From Tachypleus tridentatus (Eukaryota > Arthropoda > Merostomata > Xiphosura > Limulidae): 64,000 nt of DNA. Below are positions 23,601 through 38,600 of this stretch, piece by piece. Position numbers and translations under genes: made by a program. Numbering within the stretch: the first letter of the stretch is position 1; every line of letters starts with the position of its first letter. The notes under the pieces were generated by a model. The model was not told where the DNA came from and searched no databases. It saw nothing but the letters and a program-made list of their open reading frames with translations. The stretch spans positions 16,423,027 through 16,487,026 of the forward strand of contig NC_134834.1 of assembly GCF_004210375.1 (NCBI RefSeq), in the 5' to 3' direction.

Positions 23601-26600
23601 ATCTCATAGTTTAAGTTCAAGAGAGGTTCAGTTTATCTACATTTTGATTGACGTACGCTACTGGGTCAAACTAGTTTGATATTTTATTGTTTGTTTATTT
23701 TATATAAATAAATAAATTTTCCAATCTCTCAACCTACTGTTCTCGCATGTTTTGTTTACATCTTTTCACCTTTTGCAGTAATAATGTTTTCATGTTAAAG
23801 GTATGTCTATTTTATCTTGAGTAAAGTAAGTTTTTAATTCTCATAAATTATAAAAGAAAGTTTGCATCTCAAGTTTTTATGGTTTCAGGTTTTTACAAAT
23901 AATTTAATAATATATATGTCATCTTAAGTTCTTTATTTCAAAAAATTCTTTAAGTTAATACTCCATGAAAAGAAGTGCTTTTTTCCTTCATAAAATATTG
24001 ACCTAAAATCTATCATTATGCTCTTGTTGGATTGTTTAGAAAATAACTGTTCCAATCTTTTCCTATCACTTTACGATAGTAACAACATATACTAAAATAA
24101 TCCTAAAATAGGTATGTATTTAAATTTATTCAGCAGATTTGTTTAAAATACCAATGAAATTTTTTTTGGCAGTACGGCCATCTTGGAGTTCGGTTAGCTG
24201 AGATGGCTAATCTGAGACTTCATTATGAAGAGATGCGTAAATTTATCCATCAGGTGCAGCAGGAATTAGCCGATTTAGAAAATTTGACACCTCCTGAAGA
24301 AATGGAGTCTGAAAAAGACAGGTAGTTTGATAGTATATTGATTTGTTTGTGTGTATGTTAAATGTTCACAATCTTATCATTTGGTTAAAAAAAATGGATA
24401 AAAAACAATTGTTTTTAGTTTTTTAATTATTTGAAAGGGATTAAAAGTAATCTCCAACTTTATTTGTTTGTATTTTCTAAATCTGAGAATATTCTCATCT
24501 AATTTTTGTTTCAGAAATGTTTACTCAAATCTAAGATTTACATATATGTGTTAATATACTGACATGAACTTGTTTTATTACTTCTACAATCGTTTATTAA
24601 GCAACTTGTACATTATTGTTTTATCCATAATGCCTAGTTACACTATAAAACCTATGTTTAGTAGCTTTTTATGTGTACATTTCAGTTTATTTTTATTGTT
24701 ACTGGTGTGCAGTGTTCCAAATTGAAACTGTGAACTAGTATTGAAATGTAATAAACCTTTTTAATTTTCTTTCCCATTAAGACTAAAAAATTATAATATG
24801 AATAAAAAATTTTAAGCCTATTTTGTAGTCTAAATAGCAACTCAGTTAAAAACTTTTTTTTACTTTAGATTAGTACTGATTCAAGAAAAGGAGAACTTGC
24901 TGCAGGAACTTCAGAATCGTATTGAAAAAGAAAACGGCCACGAGGAAGTAACTTTAATTCAGTCGGAAATTTCTAAACTGGAGGAAGACTTGAGTAATGC
25001 TATAGAAGTATCAAACAGAGTAATTGCAGACAGGTTAGGGAGCTTTAAAACATTGTCTTTCTGTATTTTACGATACATTTATTTGTAAAGACTTTGTGAA
25101 AACACAACACTATAACTTGGATATTCATCTCCATTAGATTTACAGAATACTGAATTTGAAAAAAAACAACTGACAACTAATCAAGAAGCAGCTTAGCATT
25201 ATTACTGGCCGTCAGTGCTTCAATCAGCTTCCGTAATTATTGGAGTGGCACAAAGTTTCTCTGACTCTTTACCATAGTTGTAATCCGTGGCCCACTTTTC
25301 CAGTTTTGGTGGAGGGGTGTGGATAATTAACTCTGCTTCGTAAGACAATAACAGAATAATTGTTGTTTATGTGTTGATAATTTCATTTACAAAAGATTTA
25401 CTATTGCATATTAGATACTAACTAATTGAAAGAATACCGTAAAAGTGTTGTATTTTAAGGCACTTTTATTGTTTATGTTATTTAACAATCGTTTTTCAAG
25501 GTAATATATGAAACTTTTCTAAATGATCGTAAAGATACGTTTGTATTTTTTATTGTTTCGTATGAATTATTTGTGAATCTATCCTCCAGTTGGGGTTGTT
25601 GGTTTATTTTTCTCAGATTGATACTTCATGAAAAGAAGAATAACCTCTTGGAGCAGCTCAGGGATGCAATTCGGCAAACCACATACATCGAGTCCAGGTT
25701 GAAAAGGTAATTATTTTTTATATGAAGTGTTTATTCTCTTTAAAAAAAAATCTTAGAGTAAATTTTGCTTGTTAGCATTTTAAATGTATATATTTTCCTG
25801 TTTGGCTGATTGTTCTTTAAGATATTCTGTGGTACTTTGTGTCGGTTCATACATTGTTCTTTAAGATATTCTGTGGTACTTTGTGTCGGTTCATACATTG
25901 TTCTTTAAGATATTCTGTGGTACTTTGTGTTGGTTCATACATTGTTATTTAAGATATTCTGTGGTACTTTGTGTCGGTCCATACATTGTTCTTTAAGATA
26001 TTCTGTGGTACTTTGTGTCGGTTCATACATTGTTCTTTAAGATATTCTGTGGTACTTTGTGTCGGTTCATACATTGTTTTTTAAGATATTCTGTGGTACT
26101 TTGTGTCGGTTCATACATTGTTCTTTAAGATATTCTGTGGTACTTTGTGTCGGTTCATACATTGTTCTTTAAGATATTCTGTGGTACTTTGTATCGGTTC
26201 ATACATTTTTCTTGCTTTAATTCTTCATTTCATATTTTGAGAGTTGACAGTGTATAATTACATTGTTTAATCTATGTGCAGAACACATTATAGTGATTAT
26301 TGTAATATTTGTTACAGTTTGTGGTACTATTTTTCTTGCTTTAATTCTTCATTTCATATTTTGAGAGTTGACAGTGTATAATTACATTGTTTAATCTATG
26401 TGCAGAACACATTATAGTGATTATTGTAATATTTGTTACAGTTTGTGGTACTATTTTTCTTGCTTTAATTCTTCATTTCATATTTTGAGAGTTGACAGTG
26501 TATAATTACATTGTTTAATCTATGTGCAGAACACATTATAGTGATTATTGTAATATTTGTTACAGTTTGTCGGCCAGTACCTTGTCTGCATCATTGAGCA

Positions 26601-29600
26601 GTTCACTCGGATCTCTTGGCACTTCCAGCAGTAAAGGGTCATTAAGCAGTCTCAGTTTTACAGACATCTATGGATTTCCACCAACTTCTTTAGATCCATC
26701 TGTTGAAGACCTACACAAACAAGTTGAGCAGGTAATTCATAACAACGTTAATTTGGAAGGAACACTTGAAGATTTTTCTTCTTCATTACCATTGAGGCCA
26801 TCTCTCTCCTCATGTTCGTCACTTTCGTCTGTATCATCTTCACGTTCACCGTGTGACCTTGCTCTTGAATCGTCACACTCTGACGGTCAGCAAAAGGATG
26901 GACTGTCCAACACACAAGAGCAATTTCAAGAGCTAAACCTGACGTCTTTCTCGCCAGGATGTCCAAGGATGGATGCTCTTACATCATCTGTAGCTATTCA
27001 ACAAACGAATCTACCTCTTCAGCATGAAAACAGATTCCACTCTTTATTAGAGAAGTGCATTTCTCCAAACTACAAACAGCCTCGTGAGCCAAGCAAGGAG
27101 AGTAACAAGCTCGTCCACGATATGGCAGATAATCTGGGCTCGAGTAACAACAAAGGCATTTACGCAGTGCCAAGTAATGAGTCTGTAGCAGGAGACAGTG
27201 GAGTTTTTGAAGCTTCAATAAAAAGGTAAGTCTTATCTGTTTTATGTTATTTTATTCACGCAAAAATATCTTCCCACATATAATGTACACTTTAATTTTG
27301 ACAAACAGAGAGTCAAACTTGCTTCATCTGTAAATAATGTGCACCTTGTCTTTTGAACTATTTTGGTTAAAGTAATCATTCGATGAAAAGAATATTAGTG
27401 TCTCTTTAATTGTGCATTCACTATGGTGCTTCTTATCACTGCAATCACAGCTCACAAATAAACATCGTCCATGTGTTAGGGTCTTCATAAAATCACAAAT
27501 AGTTACTTGCTTTCCTTAGTTCTTGTATTTGGCATTGTGTTGAAATGCAACATTTCTAGTAAATGAATTATCATTCATAGCAAGTGTTGAGAAAAAATGG
27601 TCTGAGCTTATCTGTAAAAGAGAGGAAAAACATTCAAGATTTATTGCCATATATTAGATACAACTTAATTTCTAGATATATTTGTTGTGAAAAAAACGAG
27701 TGTTATATTAGGAAAATTATAGAAATTGTAGTTGGAATACATGTGTATTTTTTTTAATGCAATTATAAGAATTTGTAGCATATATTGTTATTATATTGTT
27801 GTTACAAATTCATAGTTTAAAAACGAAGTCTTTGTGAAATGATTTAATCTCTACTAAACGAGTTTAACAGAAGATTCTTTAATAGGCCAGAAAGAGGTGA
27901 ACTCAAGATCCATAAGTCCGACATTGAAGGTGCACAGGTTCAAGTTACACTCAGGTATGAAGTTACATATGATAGGATTATGTGAGTGACTTCTTTTATA
28001 ATAGTAGAACATAAAAAACTTTATATGCTTGTTTACGGATATAAAACGTATGTTGAAACAACTGACCAGTTTTGTTGAAAAGAAGTGAATCATTCTAATG
28101 ACCAGACTTGTAAGAAAAATCACTTCCAGTTTGAACTGTTCAAACTTGCTGTTTTTCCACTTCTTTGCTTATCAGTTGTAATGTAAAAAGCAAAAGTCCA
28201 GTATTGAGCTATGGGAACTGCTGTTTTCCAATAATGTACTTAATAATGTTGTTTTATTTTTTAGGTATGCTTCAGAAGAAGGCATACTTCATGTCAGAAT
28301 TGAAAAAGCAAGAAATCTGATGTCGCTGTTTGTCCCTAATAATCGCAAGATGTAAGTCTGAGATGACATCCTTTGCCTATGGGTTTTCTGGCTGGATGGT
28401 TTTTGTACATGTTTATTGTGAGAAACAGCAAAGTAAGGAAGTAATTGGTGGATGAGAGTCATAAGTAACATCTTACAAGAGTTTCCAAGAAAGGCTTCTC
28501 TTAAGTGATCTAAGTGATAAATATTAGGTTGTTCGAAAATAATGGCAAATTTTTATACTAAAATTTTAGTCATTTATAGGAATGAGAAACATGTCTTTTA
28601 TCACTTCAGATGTACCATTGAAAACTAAAGTTTTCTTTCATTTATTACTGCTTTTCTTCTTTTCCAAAACAGCATTCATATTTCAGACCCACACATTAAT
28701 GATCATGAAAAAAACCATCACACATCATGTTTTGCATGAATACAAACTTAGTAATAATACGTCACAAACAGCTCTCAATATAAACCAAGCATGAGACGAA
28801 GGAACCACCTCTGAACGTACAGTACAGTGTTAGCTTCAAAAGTTTCATAATGGAGGTGTGAGTCTTGAAGATAAGAGAGCAGGGGACATCCTTCTGCTGT
28901 TGGAATCAACCAAGTGAGAATATTAGTGGAAAGAAACCCACGCCAAACTGTTCGAGAAATGGCACAAGGATTGAGTGTTGACATTGCTACAGTTTTGTAC
29001 CATCTCAAGCAAAGTGGAAAAGCTCAATAAGTGGGTTTCACATGCACTTGGTGAAAAATCAGAAAAATTGCTGTTTTGAATTGTTCTCTTAGCTGATTTT
29101 ACAGAACAGAAATGACCCATGTCTTGAACAAATTGTCATCTGCAACAAGAAGTGGATCCTTTATGACAACAGAAACCAATCTGTGCAATGGCTCGACCTT
29201 AACAAGGCTCGTAAACGCTCCCCAAAGTCAGAGTTGCAGAAACAGAAGATTGTGGTCACTGGCCAGTATTATCCATTAAAACTTTGTCAAGCAAGGACAG
29301 AATATCACTGCCGGGGCTCACTGTCAAGCATTGGAACAGAATATCACTGCCGGGGCTCACTGTCAAGCATTGGAACAGAATATCACTGCCAAGGCTCACT
29401 GTCAAGCATTGGAACAGAATATCACTGCCGAGGCTCACTGTCAAGCATTGGAACAGAATATCACTGCCGGGGCTCACTGTCAAGCATTGGAACAGAATAT
29501 CACTGCCGGGCTCACTGTCAAGCATTGGAACAGAATATCACTGCCGAGGCTCACTGTCAAGCATTGGAACAGAATATCACTGCCGAGGCTCACTGTCAAG

Positions 29601-32600
29601 CATTGGAACAGAATATCACTGCCGGGGCTCACTGTCAAGCATTGGAACAGAATATTACTGCCGAGGCTGACTCTCAAGCATTGGAACAGAATATCACTGC
29701 CGAGGCTTACTGTCGAGCAGGGACAGAATATCACTGCCGAGGCTTACTGTCAAGCATTGGGACAGAATATCACTGCCGAGGCTTACTGTCAAGCATTGGA
29801 ACAGAATATCACTGCCGGGGCTCACTGTCGAGCAGGGACAGAATGTCACTGCCGAGGCTTACTGTCCAGCATTGGAACAGAATATCACTGCCGGGGCTCA
29901 CTGTCGAGCTGGAACAGAATATCACTGCCGGGGCTCACTGTCAAGCATTGGAACAGAATATCACTGCCGGGGCTCACTGTCAAGCATTGGAACAGAATAT
30001 CACTGCCGGGGCTCACTGTCAAGCATTGGAACAGAATATTACTGCCGAGGCTGACTCTCAAGCATTGGAACAGAATATCACTGCCGGGGCTCACTGTCGA
30101 GCAGGAACAGAATATCACTGCCGAGGCTCACTGTCAAGCATTGGAACAGAATATCACTGCCGGGACTCACTGTCAAGCATTGGAACAGAATATCACTGCC
30201 GGGGCTCACTGTCAAGCATTGGAACAGAATATCACTGCCAGGGCTCACTGTCAAGCATTGGAACAGAATATCACTGCCGGGGCTCACTGTCAAGCATTGG
30301 AACAGAATATCACTGCCGGGGCTCACTGTCGAGCAGGGACAGAATGTCACTGCCGGGGCTCACTGTCGAGCAGGGACAGAATGTCACTGCCGGGCTCACT
30401 GTCGAGCAGGGACAGAATGTCACTGCCGGGCTCACTGTCGAGCAGGGACAGAATGTCACTGCCGGGGCTCACTGTCGAGCAGGGACAGAATGTCACTGCC
30501 GGGGCTCACTGTCGAGCAGGGACAGAATGTCACTGCCGGGGCTCACTGTCGAGCAGGGACAGAATGTCACTGCCGAGGCTCACTGTCGAGCAGGGACAGA
30601 ATGTCACTGCCGGGGCTCACTGTCGAGCAGGGACAGAATGTCACTGCCGGGGCTCACTGTCGAGCAGGGACAGAATGTCACTGCCGGGCTCACTGTCGAG
30701 CAGGGACAGAATGTCACTGCCGGGCTCACTGTCGAGCAGGGACAGAATGTCACTGCCGGGCTCACTGTCGAGCAGGGACAGAATGTCACTGCCGGGGCTC
30801 ACTGTCGAGCAGGGACAGAATGTCACTGCCGGGGCTCACTGTCGAGCAGGGACAGAATGTCACTGCCGGGGCTCTCTGTCGAGCAGGAACAGAATATCAC
30901 TGCTGAGGCTTACTGTCGAGCAGTGGAAGCTATGATGATGTTCAGGTACATGTTGCACAAATGACACTCCAGAAGCTCAGTGAATTGGGTTATAAAACAT
31001 TGCCTTGTCCTCATTACTCCCTGGACCTGTCACCCACTGACTACCACTTTGTAAAGCATTTGGACAACTTTTTACAAGACAAAATATTCAACAACAAAGC
31101 AACAGGAGAGAAGAATGGCTTTAAAGAATTTTTGAGTTCTAGGATTTTGGAGTTTTATCATTATGGTATAAATAATCTTGTTTCTCAGTGGCAAAAGTGT
31201 GTAGATTTACTAGGTTCCTATTTTGATTAAGAAGGTTGCTTCACATTTTTTCTATTTTTTATTAAAGTTAAAATTTTAAATCCCCCATTATTTTTCTAAC
31301 AACCTTACATATATGCACAGATTTACTGTTTTATATTGTGTTTCAAATAAGTAAGAGGGTAGTTCTGTACTTATGCCTAGCCCTAATTTCTTCAGTAATT
31401 TGTTTGTTTTCAAAAGTATTGTGGGAGCTAGTATGCTGGGCTGTGGATTGGAATGTCCAAAGCTCAAGCTCAGACCATACTGCTGAGCATACCTTCATAG
31501 CTGGAAGTTTGGGGCATTATAAAAGTGAAGTCATTTTTGCTTTTCGTTTGAGAGTAGTATTGTAGTTGATGAGGGCTGCTGATTGGCTTGTTTTTATCTC
31601 ATCAGCATTTCTGAATAATTTGTCATATATTTTTTAATCTATAAATAATTTGTATTTAAGCCTTGTCTAAAATTTAAGTAAAGATGTTGGAACTTGTTAT
31701 TGGTTAATTGTTATATTTTTGTGGTAATCCACTGAAAAAAGTGTCAGCTGTTTTATTCCAAAATGATAATGTAAACAGCTGTGTGTTGTTTTTGTTATAA
31801 TTAATGTTTATAGTTTCTTGAATGATGCAAAGGTTGGAATTTTATGAACACCCACAAAAATGGTGAAAATAGAAACATTGCTTTATTAGGTTTATTTGTA
31901 AGCAACTCTTAACTTAAAAATTAAATCAATCCATTTTTCTTATTCTACTAATCTAGATTGTAGACATTAATTTGTATTTATCAACATTTGTATTGTTAGA
32001 TTTATCAAAGCTGGTTTACAGCCAGTCCTATCAAACACTCTTCAGGAGAGTACCAAGCTCTTAGATAATGTCCATAAACCAATCATTGCTGAGAACTTCA
32101 AGTTTTCTATAAACCTCTCCAAACTATACACCAAAACATTACAGATTAGTGTCTGTTGTATGGCTTCTTCAGGAGAGACTGAATGTTTGGTAAGTTGGAA
32201 TATTTTTTATTAATATGTTTTAATGTTTTAAAATTGTTTGTGTCAATAAATACCTATTTTTATTATTTTTTACATTAAGTGCCAAAATGATTTAAACTAT
32301 GTTTTATGTTATTGATGTTTTTTGCTCAAAAGCAGACATAGACACAAATGTTGACGGACAAATTGAAATGAAATTCACTGGAAACAACCTATTCTGTCAA
32401 AAAATGAAATCAAAGATGAAATAACAAGAAATTGCATTTGACACTGTATTCATTAAGGTTATACATTAATTAAAGAATTACACGTGTCAAAAGAGGTTGC
32501 ATGTTTTCAAAAATAGATTCATGTTATTAAGAAATAAAACTTTCTTTTTGTTGACTGGATGTGGCAAAATGTTTAGTGTGCCCAGGCTGTTAGTTTGAGG

Positions 32601-35600
32601 ATTTGTGATCCATTATAATAAAAATTTGTTTTGCACCTTTAGTCTGTGTGGTCACTATAGGAGTGACAGTCAAGTTCCTTTATTTGAGCAGGAGAATAGG
32701 TCCAGCATTGGCAGTAGTTGTTGACCAAGTTTGTTGTATTACCCTTTAGTCTCTTAGTTCAAAATAAGGGATGGCCATGTTTAGATAACCCTTGGAAAGC
32801 TTTGTTTTAAATTCTGAATCAATGCTTTATCGAGGTTTGTGATATTAGCTATCTCTGTCTCATTTCAGTTAGTTGTGCACAGAAGTGGGTATACTGAACA
32901 ATTAGCATCTTGGACTAGTTATGAGTAAAACTTACAAAATAAAATGCAAAGAAAATACTGAGATTGTGAAAACAATTATTGAGTAAAACTGTTATTTTGT
33001 TCATTAAACAATGTACAACCAGATTAAAGTAACTCTGTAAATACACTTTTTATTATTAATACAGCTACACTCCATTCAATAGAGCATTATATGTACATGT
33101 CACAGTATATTATTTACAATAATATGTGCATACTAACGCAGAGCTAGTTACTGGTTAATATTATTATGTTAGAGTGTATGAACTTTTTTGAAGATATTAG
33201 TGTGTTACTTTTTCAAAACTTGAAATATACCATAGTAGATATAAGATTAAAGTTGAATATTTTTATTAACTCAATAGATTGAAACAGTCAATCATAGTAC
33301 AACATGGTTAAACTCCCAAGATTTTTTAGTCTTAAGTAATAATACTGCAAATGTCAGAGCTGTTAAACAATATACACTAACTACAGAGTCAAAATATTCT
33401 GTTTTTTAGTCATGAGCTGAAAGTTGAGGACCAGAATATCTTTTTGGTCCTTTGTTTAGGAAATCTTAATTAACTATTATACAGAAGTTCTTATTTCAAT
33501 GTGTCGTGTAGAAAACTAACTTTTTGGTGTGTTAGGGTATTGGCTTTCAGTAATAAACGTAGTGTACGTCAGTGTTCTATGTTGATTGTGTAACAGCTTT
33601 TTACAGAGTAGGTCACAGAATTTGTATTTTTTTTCCTAACTTTTGAATTTCATGCATTGTGGGAAAAATAAGTACAGTTTTGAATGTTGTTTAACAGTCT
33701 TAATACAGCTCATTGTTAAGAGTTAAGTTTGTATTAATGTGTATACTTATAATAGTGGAGTGGTACATCTTATTAAAATTAGCTTTTCACTTATATTTTT
33801 ATTATAGTAAAGCACTTTTTTAAAAGTAGATTTAAGATTTATAAGTGTTTGCAGTTTACCCAGTTATTTACAAACAAGCCTGATAAACAATTAAAAGTGG
33901 TAATGGAACATTATTGTATTTCACTTCACATAAACAAAGTTTTTATAAAAATTAGCTTGTAGAAAGGATGGTATATTTTTTATCTAATACAACCAGGTGA
34001 ATGCTGTCTTATTGTCAAAACGATATTTTCATGAGTGTCTCTCGCACATTTCATTAGATATACTCATATGAGATGTCTCTAGTAGTTTACTGTTTTCCGA
34101 AATATATTCTGAGAAGTGTTGTCAAATTAGTTGTATGCTAATAATATGAAACCAAACAAACATTGCAAACAATGTTTGTGGTAAAATGTATTGATAATAT
34201 TTTTAGTTCTAGTTAATAATTACACCATTATATCTAATGTAAGAAGCATGAACCTTCCAGTATCCCAAAGATATGTCTGCTGACTTACACTGCTGGAAAC
34301 TAAGTTTCAACTCCCGTGATAGGCAGAGCACAGATAACTCTTTGTGCTTAATAGCAAACAATGACAGAAGATAACATTTAAAGTCATGGACAAAAGTGCT
34401 TTGCAAAGTCTTCCTCTATCACCATATTAAATAATTATCTGACTTAACATATAGGATTTATATCTCATCTACTTGTCTGGACTTTAGGTAATTGAAGAGA
34501 TACTAATATCAAATCTAGAAACATTATATAAATGTTTGGTAAAAAACAAATATCTTTGAACTTCACAAAAGTTTGTTATGGGCTCTCATCTTAATTACCA
34601 ACCCTTGTAGGATGGACCATACTCACATTGACGCAGGTCAAAATACTTAAAAACTTTCTATTTTTCCTGAAGTTGAAAGACATTCTATTGAAGTAATACA
34701 AATAAATATTTTATTGCTCATACTGTGTGCGACAAGAAGAGGCACATCTCCAGCTTTATTGTGTTCAATACAGCTTTGAAATTAATTATATTCATCACAT
34801 TTGTGTTTGTATTAATTATAACTGCATCTTCTTTATGAGTTTGTTTTTATATTTCTACAGGGAAGTGTCCAAATCAGTCTTGCTGATTTCGACCCGAGCC
34901 TCATCTTAACAAAATGGTACAACGTGCTTACTTTTCACGTTTTACAACTAGAAACACAACGTGAAAGAAATCATGAGGTATTTTACTTGCCTGTCGAAGC
35001 TAAATATATGACTAGCTATATGTTGTTCTCTCATGCAGATGCATTGTAATAATATCACGTTTCAATTTTGCGTTATGTATCTGTGAAAGAAAAACATTTT
35101 AATACAAACCTTCCAGAAATAATTTCTCAGTATTATATCTAATTCCAGTGAATAGATTTAAATCATTGTTTTCTTTTCATTCACTAAAAAGTTTTGAGAT
35201 GATTGGTGTGGTAATTTCTCAAGGTTCCCTCCACGAGAGAAAAAGAAGAAATTGGATTGGACGAAACAGCAAACACCGGTATCTCTAACTTGAGTGGAAG
35301 GAATAGTAGTGCGTCAACCTCAGCACGTACCAGTATTCAAGGTAATTAATTGTCTGTACCAAAATGTTATTCTTTGGAATTGATTGATTGATTGAAATTT
35401 TTGTAACTATAACCTAACTAATCTCTCTTTGTAGCAAAGTTTTTTGTTGTATACTAAGTTTTAGAGGAAACTTCACTATATTGTTTCACATCTTTGGAGT
35501 ATTTTGTATGTCTCCGGATTTACAACGCTAAAATCAGGGGTTCGATTCCCCTCGGTGGGCTGAGCAGATAGCCTTTGTGGCTTTGCTAAAAGAAAACAAA

Positions 35601-38600
35601 TTGTAGTATTTCACACTGATAAACAACTGTTTAGTTTTCTATAGCTAAACAGACTAGTCAACTAAGGTCGTGTAATATATATTTATTTGTATTATTTATC
35701 CTGTTCAAATTTAAAAGGGAAAGGTTAGATGTATTCTTGTCTTGTACAAACGTTATTAAAGTAAAAACTCTCTTAAAAATTTTATGAAATGCATTTTGTT
35801 CATATTAAGTTTCGCATTCTGTTTCGGAGCACACACGCACCAGTTTATTTTTGTACATGTATATATTATATCAGCTCAGATTGCCCTTGAGTAGCTTTGT
35901 GAGAAAATTCAAAACAAACCATTCAAACCAATGTATTATATCCATACTATTTTATCAGTAATATGTTTTACAAAAGTCACTATATCATTAAAAGACTAAA
36001 AATTACAAACGTTAATGTACTGCCATTGATAATAACAGCATATTGTAGGCCTGGCATGGCCAGCGTAAAGGCGTCGACTTCGTAATCCGAGGGTCGCGGG
36101 TTCATACCAGCGTCGCACTAAACATGCTCGCCCTCCCAGCCGTGGGGGTGTATAATGTGACAGTCAATCCCACTATTCGTTGGTAAAGAGTAGCCCAAGA
36201 GTTGGCGGTGGGTGGTGATGACTAGCTGCCTTCCCTCTAGTCTTACACTGCTAAATTAGGGACGGCTAGCACAGATAGCCCTCGAGTAGCTTTGTGCGAA
36301 ATTTCCAAACAAACAAACAAAAGCATATTGTATATAAATCTGTCTTTTTTTATTTCCACATGGAAGTGTCCAAATCAGTTAGTTTTCTTTAATGTGTTCT
36401 TAGAAAACAAAAGTCAAATAATTTGTATACTAATAAAATAAAATGATACAACCATTACAAAGCATACTTCTGTAGTTATGTTTCTAATAGTAAAGAAACA
36501 AACAAAATAAAATACACTATTTATTCAGAGAACTGAATATCTTTAAGTGACACTGAATTATTTATTTTAACACAATCACTTGAAAATATTAAACAGAAGA
36601 TGATTAAAATAATTATTTTTTGTAAATTAAAACTGTGGAACATTTTCTTGAGTTCACTATTATTCTCTGTTTAAGATTCTGATGTCGTGAAATGTGGTGA
36701 ATTGGCAAATGGACAACATGATTCATTGGAAGGAGCTGACAGGAGGGAAGAACATTACTGTGGAGAGGAAAGTGGAAAGGATTTGAACGTGAGAGAATTT
36801 CAAATATTGCAGACTACCAGATGTGGTGAGCATCAGGTGAGGTTATGTTTTAGAATGAATAGTAATTATAATTATTATAGGAATAAATTAACAATTGATT
36901 TTAATCATTCGTGATGACGAGAAACCCACTGGAAGTAAAAATGTATCTCAGGATGGCTGGTATAGGTATTAACAATTAAAGCAGAGAACAATGTTTTGAC
37001 CTTCTTAGGTCATCTTCAGGTTAACAAAACGTCTGAGGGTTGTGGGTTCGAATCCTCATCTCGCCTAACATGCTTACCTTTTCAGCTGTGGGGGCAATGT
37101 AATCTGATGGTCTGTCACACTATTTGTTGGTAAAAAAGTAGCAGAAGAGGTGGCAGTGGGTGGTGATTACTAGCTGCTTTCCTTCTAGTCTATCACTGCT
37201 AAAGTAGGGACAACTAGCACAGTTAGCCCTTATGTAGCTTTGAACGAAATTTGAAACAAACCAATCCTACTGTATAGTTACATGTAGGCCTTTCTTTCCA
37301 AATGTTTAGCTTGTAGTATACATATGTCTAGTTTTTCTAGCCTTTATTAATAATACTTTTATTGAGTGTATAATGTTAGAACTAGCATTATTACATGACC
37401 AGAAAAACATAGTTTTTTGAAGATGCAAAACAAGAAACTAGAGCAACATTCGTACTGGTTACTTAGATGTATTAAAATAACTAAAGTGTATTTGTTTATG
37501 TGATTGCTTTGTGCAATGCTTTGTAACTGATACAAAACACTATTTGATGAGCAGGTTTATTCATTTTTGTGTTTAATTTTGTAAGAAACTCATGTTTTCT
37601 AGGCACTAATAGTTTTTATACCTGTGTTTATGTACAGCATGAAACAAAAGGAAAAAATAATTAGTGATACACAAAGGTCAACACTTTTCAGTTTAGCTTT
37701 GTTTTAAGCTTTACATTGAAACCAAATAGTCAAATTTAGTTGTTAGATCAGAAAATTTAACTTAAACATGCCTTTCAAAACTTTCATTGATACTGTTTAA
37801 AAGTTATGATTGGTCGCTGAAACTCGTTTGTTTTGTTGTTTACCCTCAGTTCTACATCATGTCTTCACAACAGTGCAGAAGTTATTTAAAATGCTTAGTG
37901 GCATTTAACAAAGGATGAAATGAAATGCTGTTAACTACTTTGTTTTATTTCAGAAATGCATAAGTGAGAGATTAAGTCACCAGGTGGAGCTGTGTGATAA
38001 AGAGACCAACACAGAGTGTGTTTTTCTTCCTTTACAAAATAAACAAAAGCAAATAGAAGATAGTGTGAGAACTAGTGTTATAAAGAGATCACAGACTTTC
38101 ACCCCTAATGTTGATTTCAAAAAGCATCACTATGTTTGTAAAGTAAGTTCTATTAACTTTTATGAAAATATTAAATAATTATCAGGTATGTATCTGTTTA
38201 CTTGCATCATTGCTAAATCAGAAGAATTGCAAACAAGTGCACTGATATTAATATCTTAAAATACCAAAGGTTTCAGTTTAACTGCTAATTAATAATTTAT
38301 AATCTGTTATCTCTAATTTCTCAGCAAAGCAAACTACCTGTTTAGATGAGAACAAAAACTGAATCCAGTATTAAATGTAGCTAATTTAATGTACCATTCT
38401 TACTTGTAATAACTGGAATACATTGATTAATCAGTTAGATGGTACCCTCAACCTTAGCCATACTTTTGGCCATAATCCCAATAACGTCTCACAACGTTCT
38501 GTCAGCATAAGATATTTACGTTAGTCCTAATTCCATGTACTAAACTAACAATGCAATTTAATCCTTGTAATAAAAATAAGTCCATATCTTAAACAATTTT

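Noticed and set aside
26748-27218. Minus-strand open frames across kibra exon 10
   Set aside because: Mirror frames of a long coding exon with no family signature.
29183-30964. 593-codon open frame that looks like a repetitive secreted or structural protein gene
   Set aside because: It starts inside a mariner transposase, crosses the 39/37-bp array and exits in a different frame from the transposase C-terminus. The array has no stops in any forward frame, so openness is not evidence of coding.
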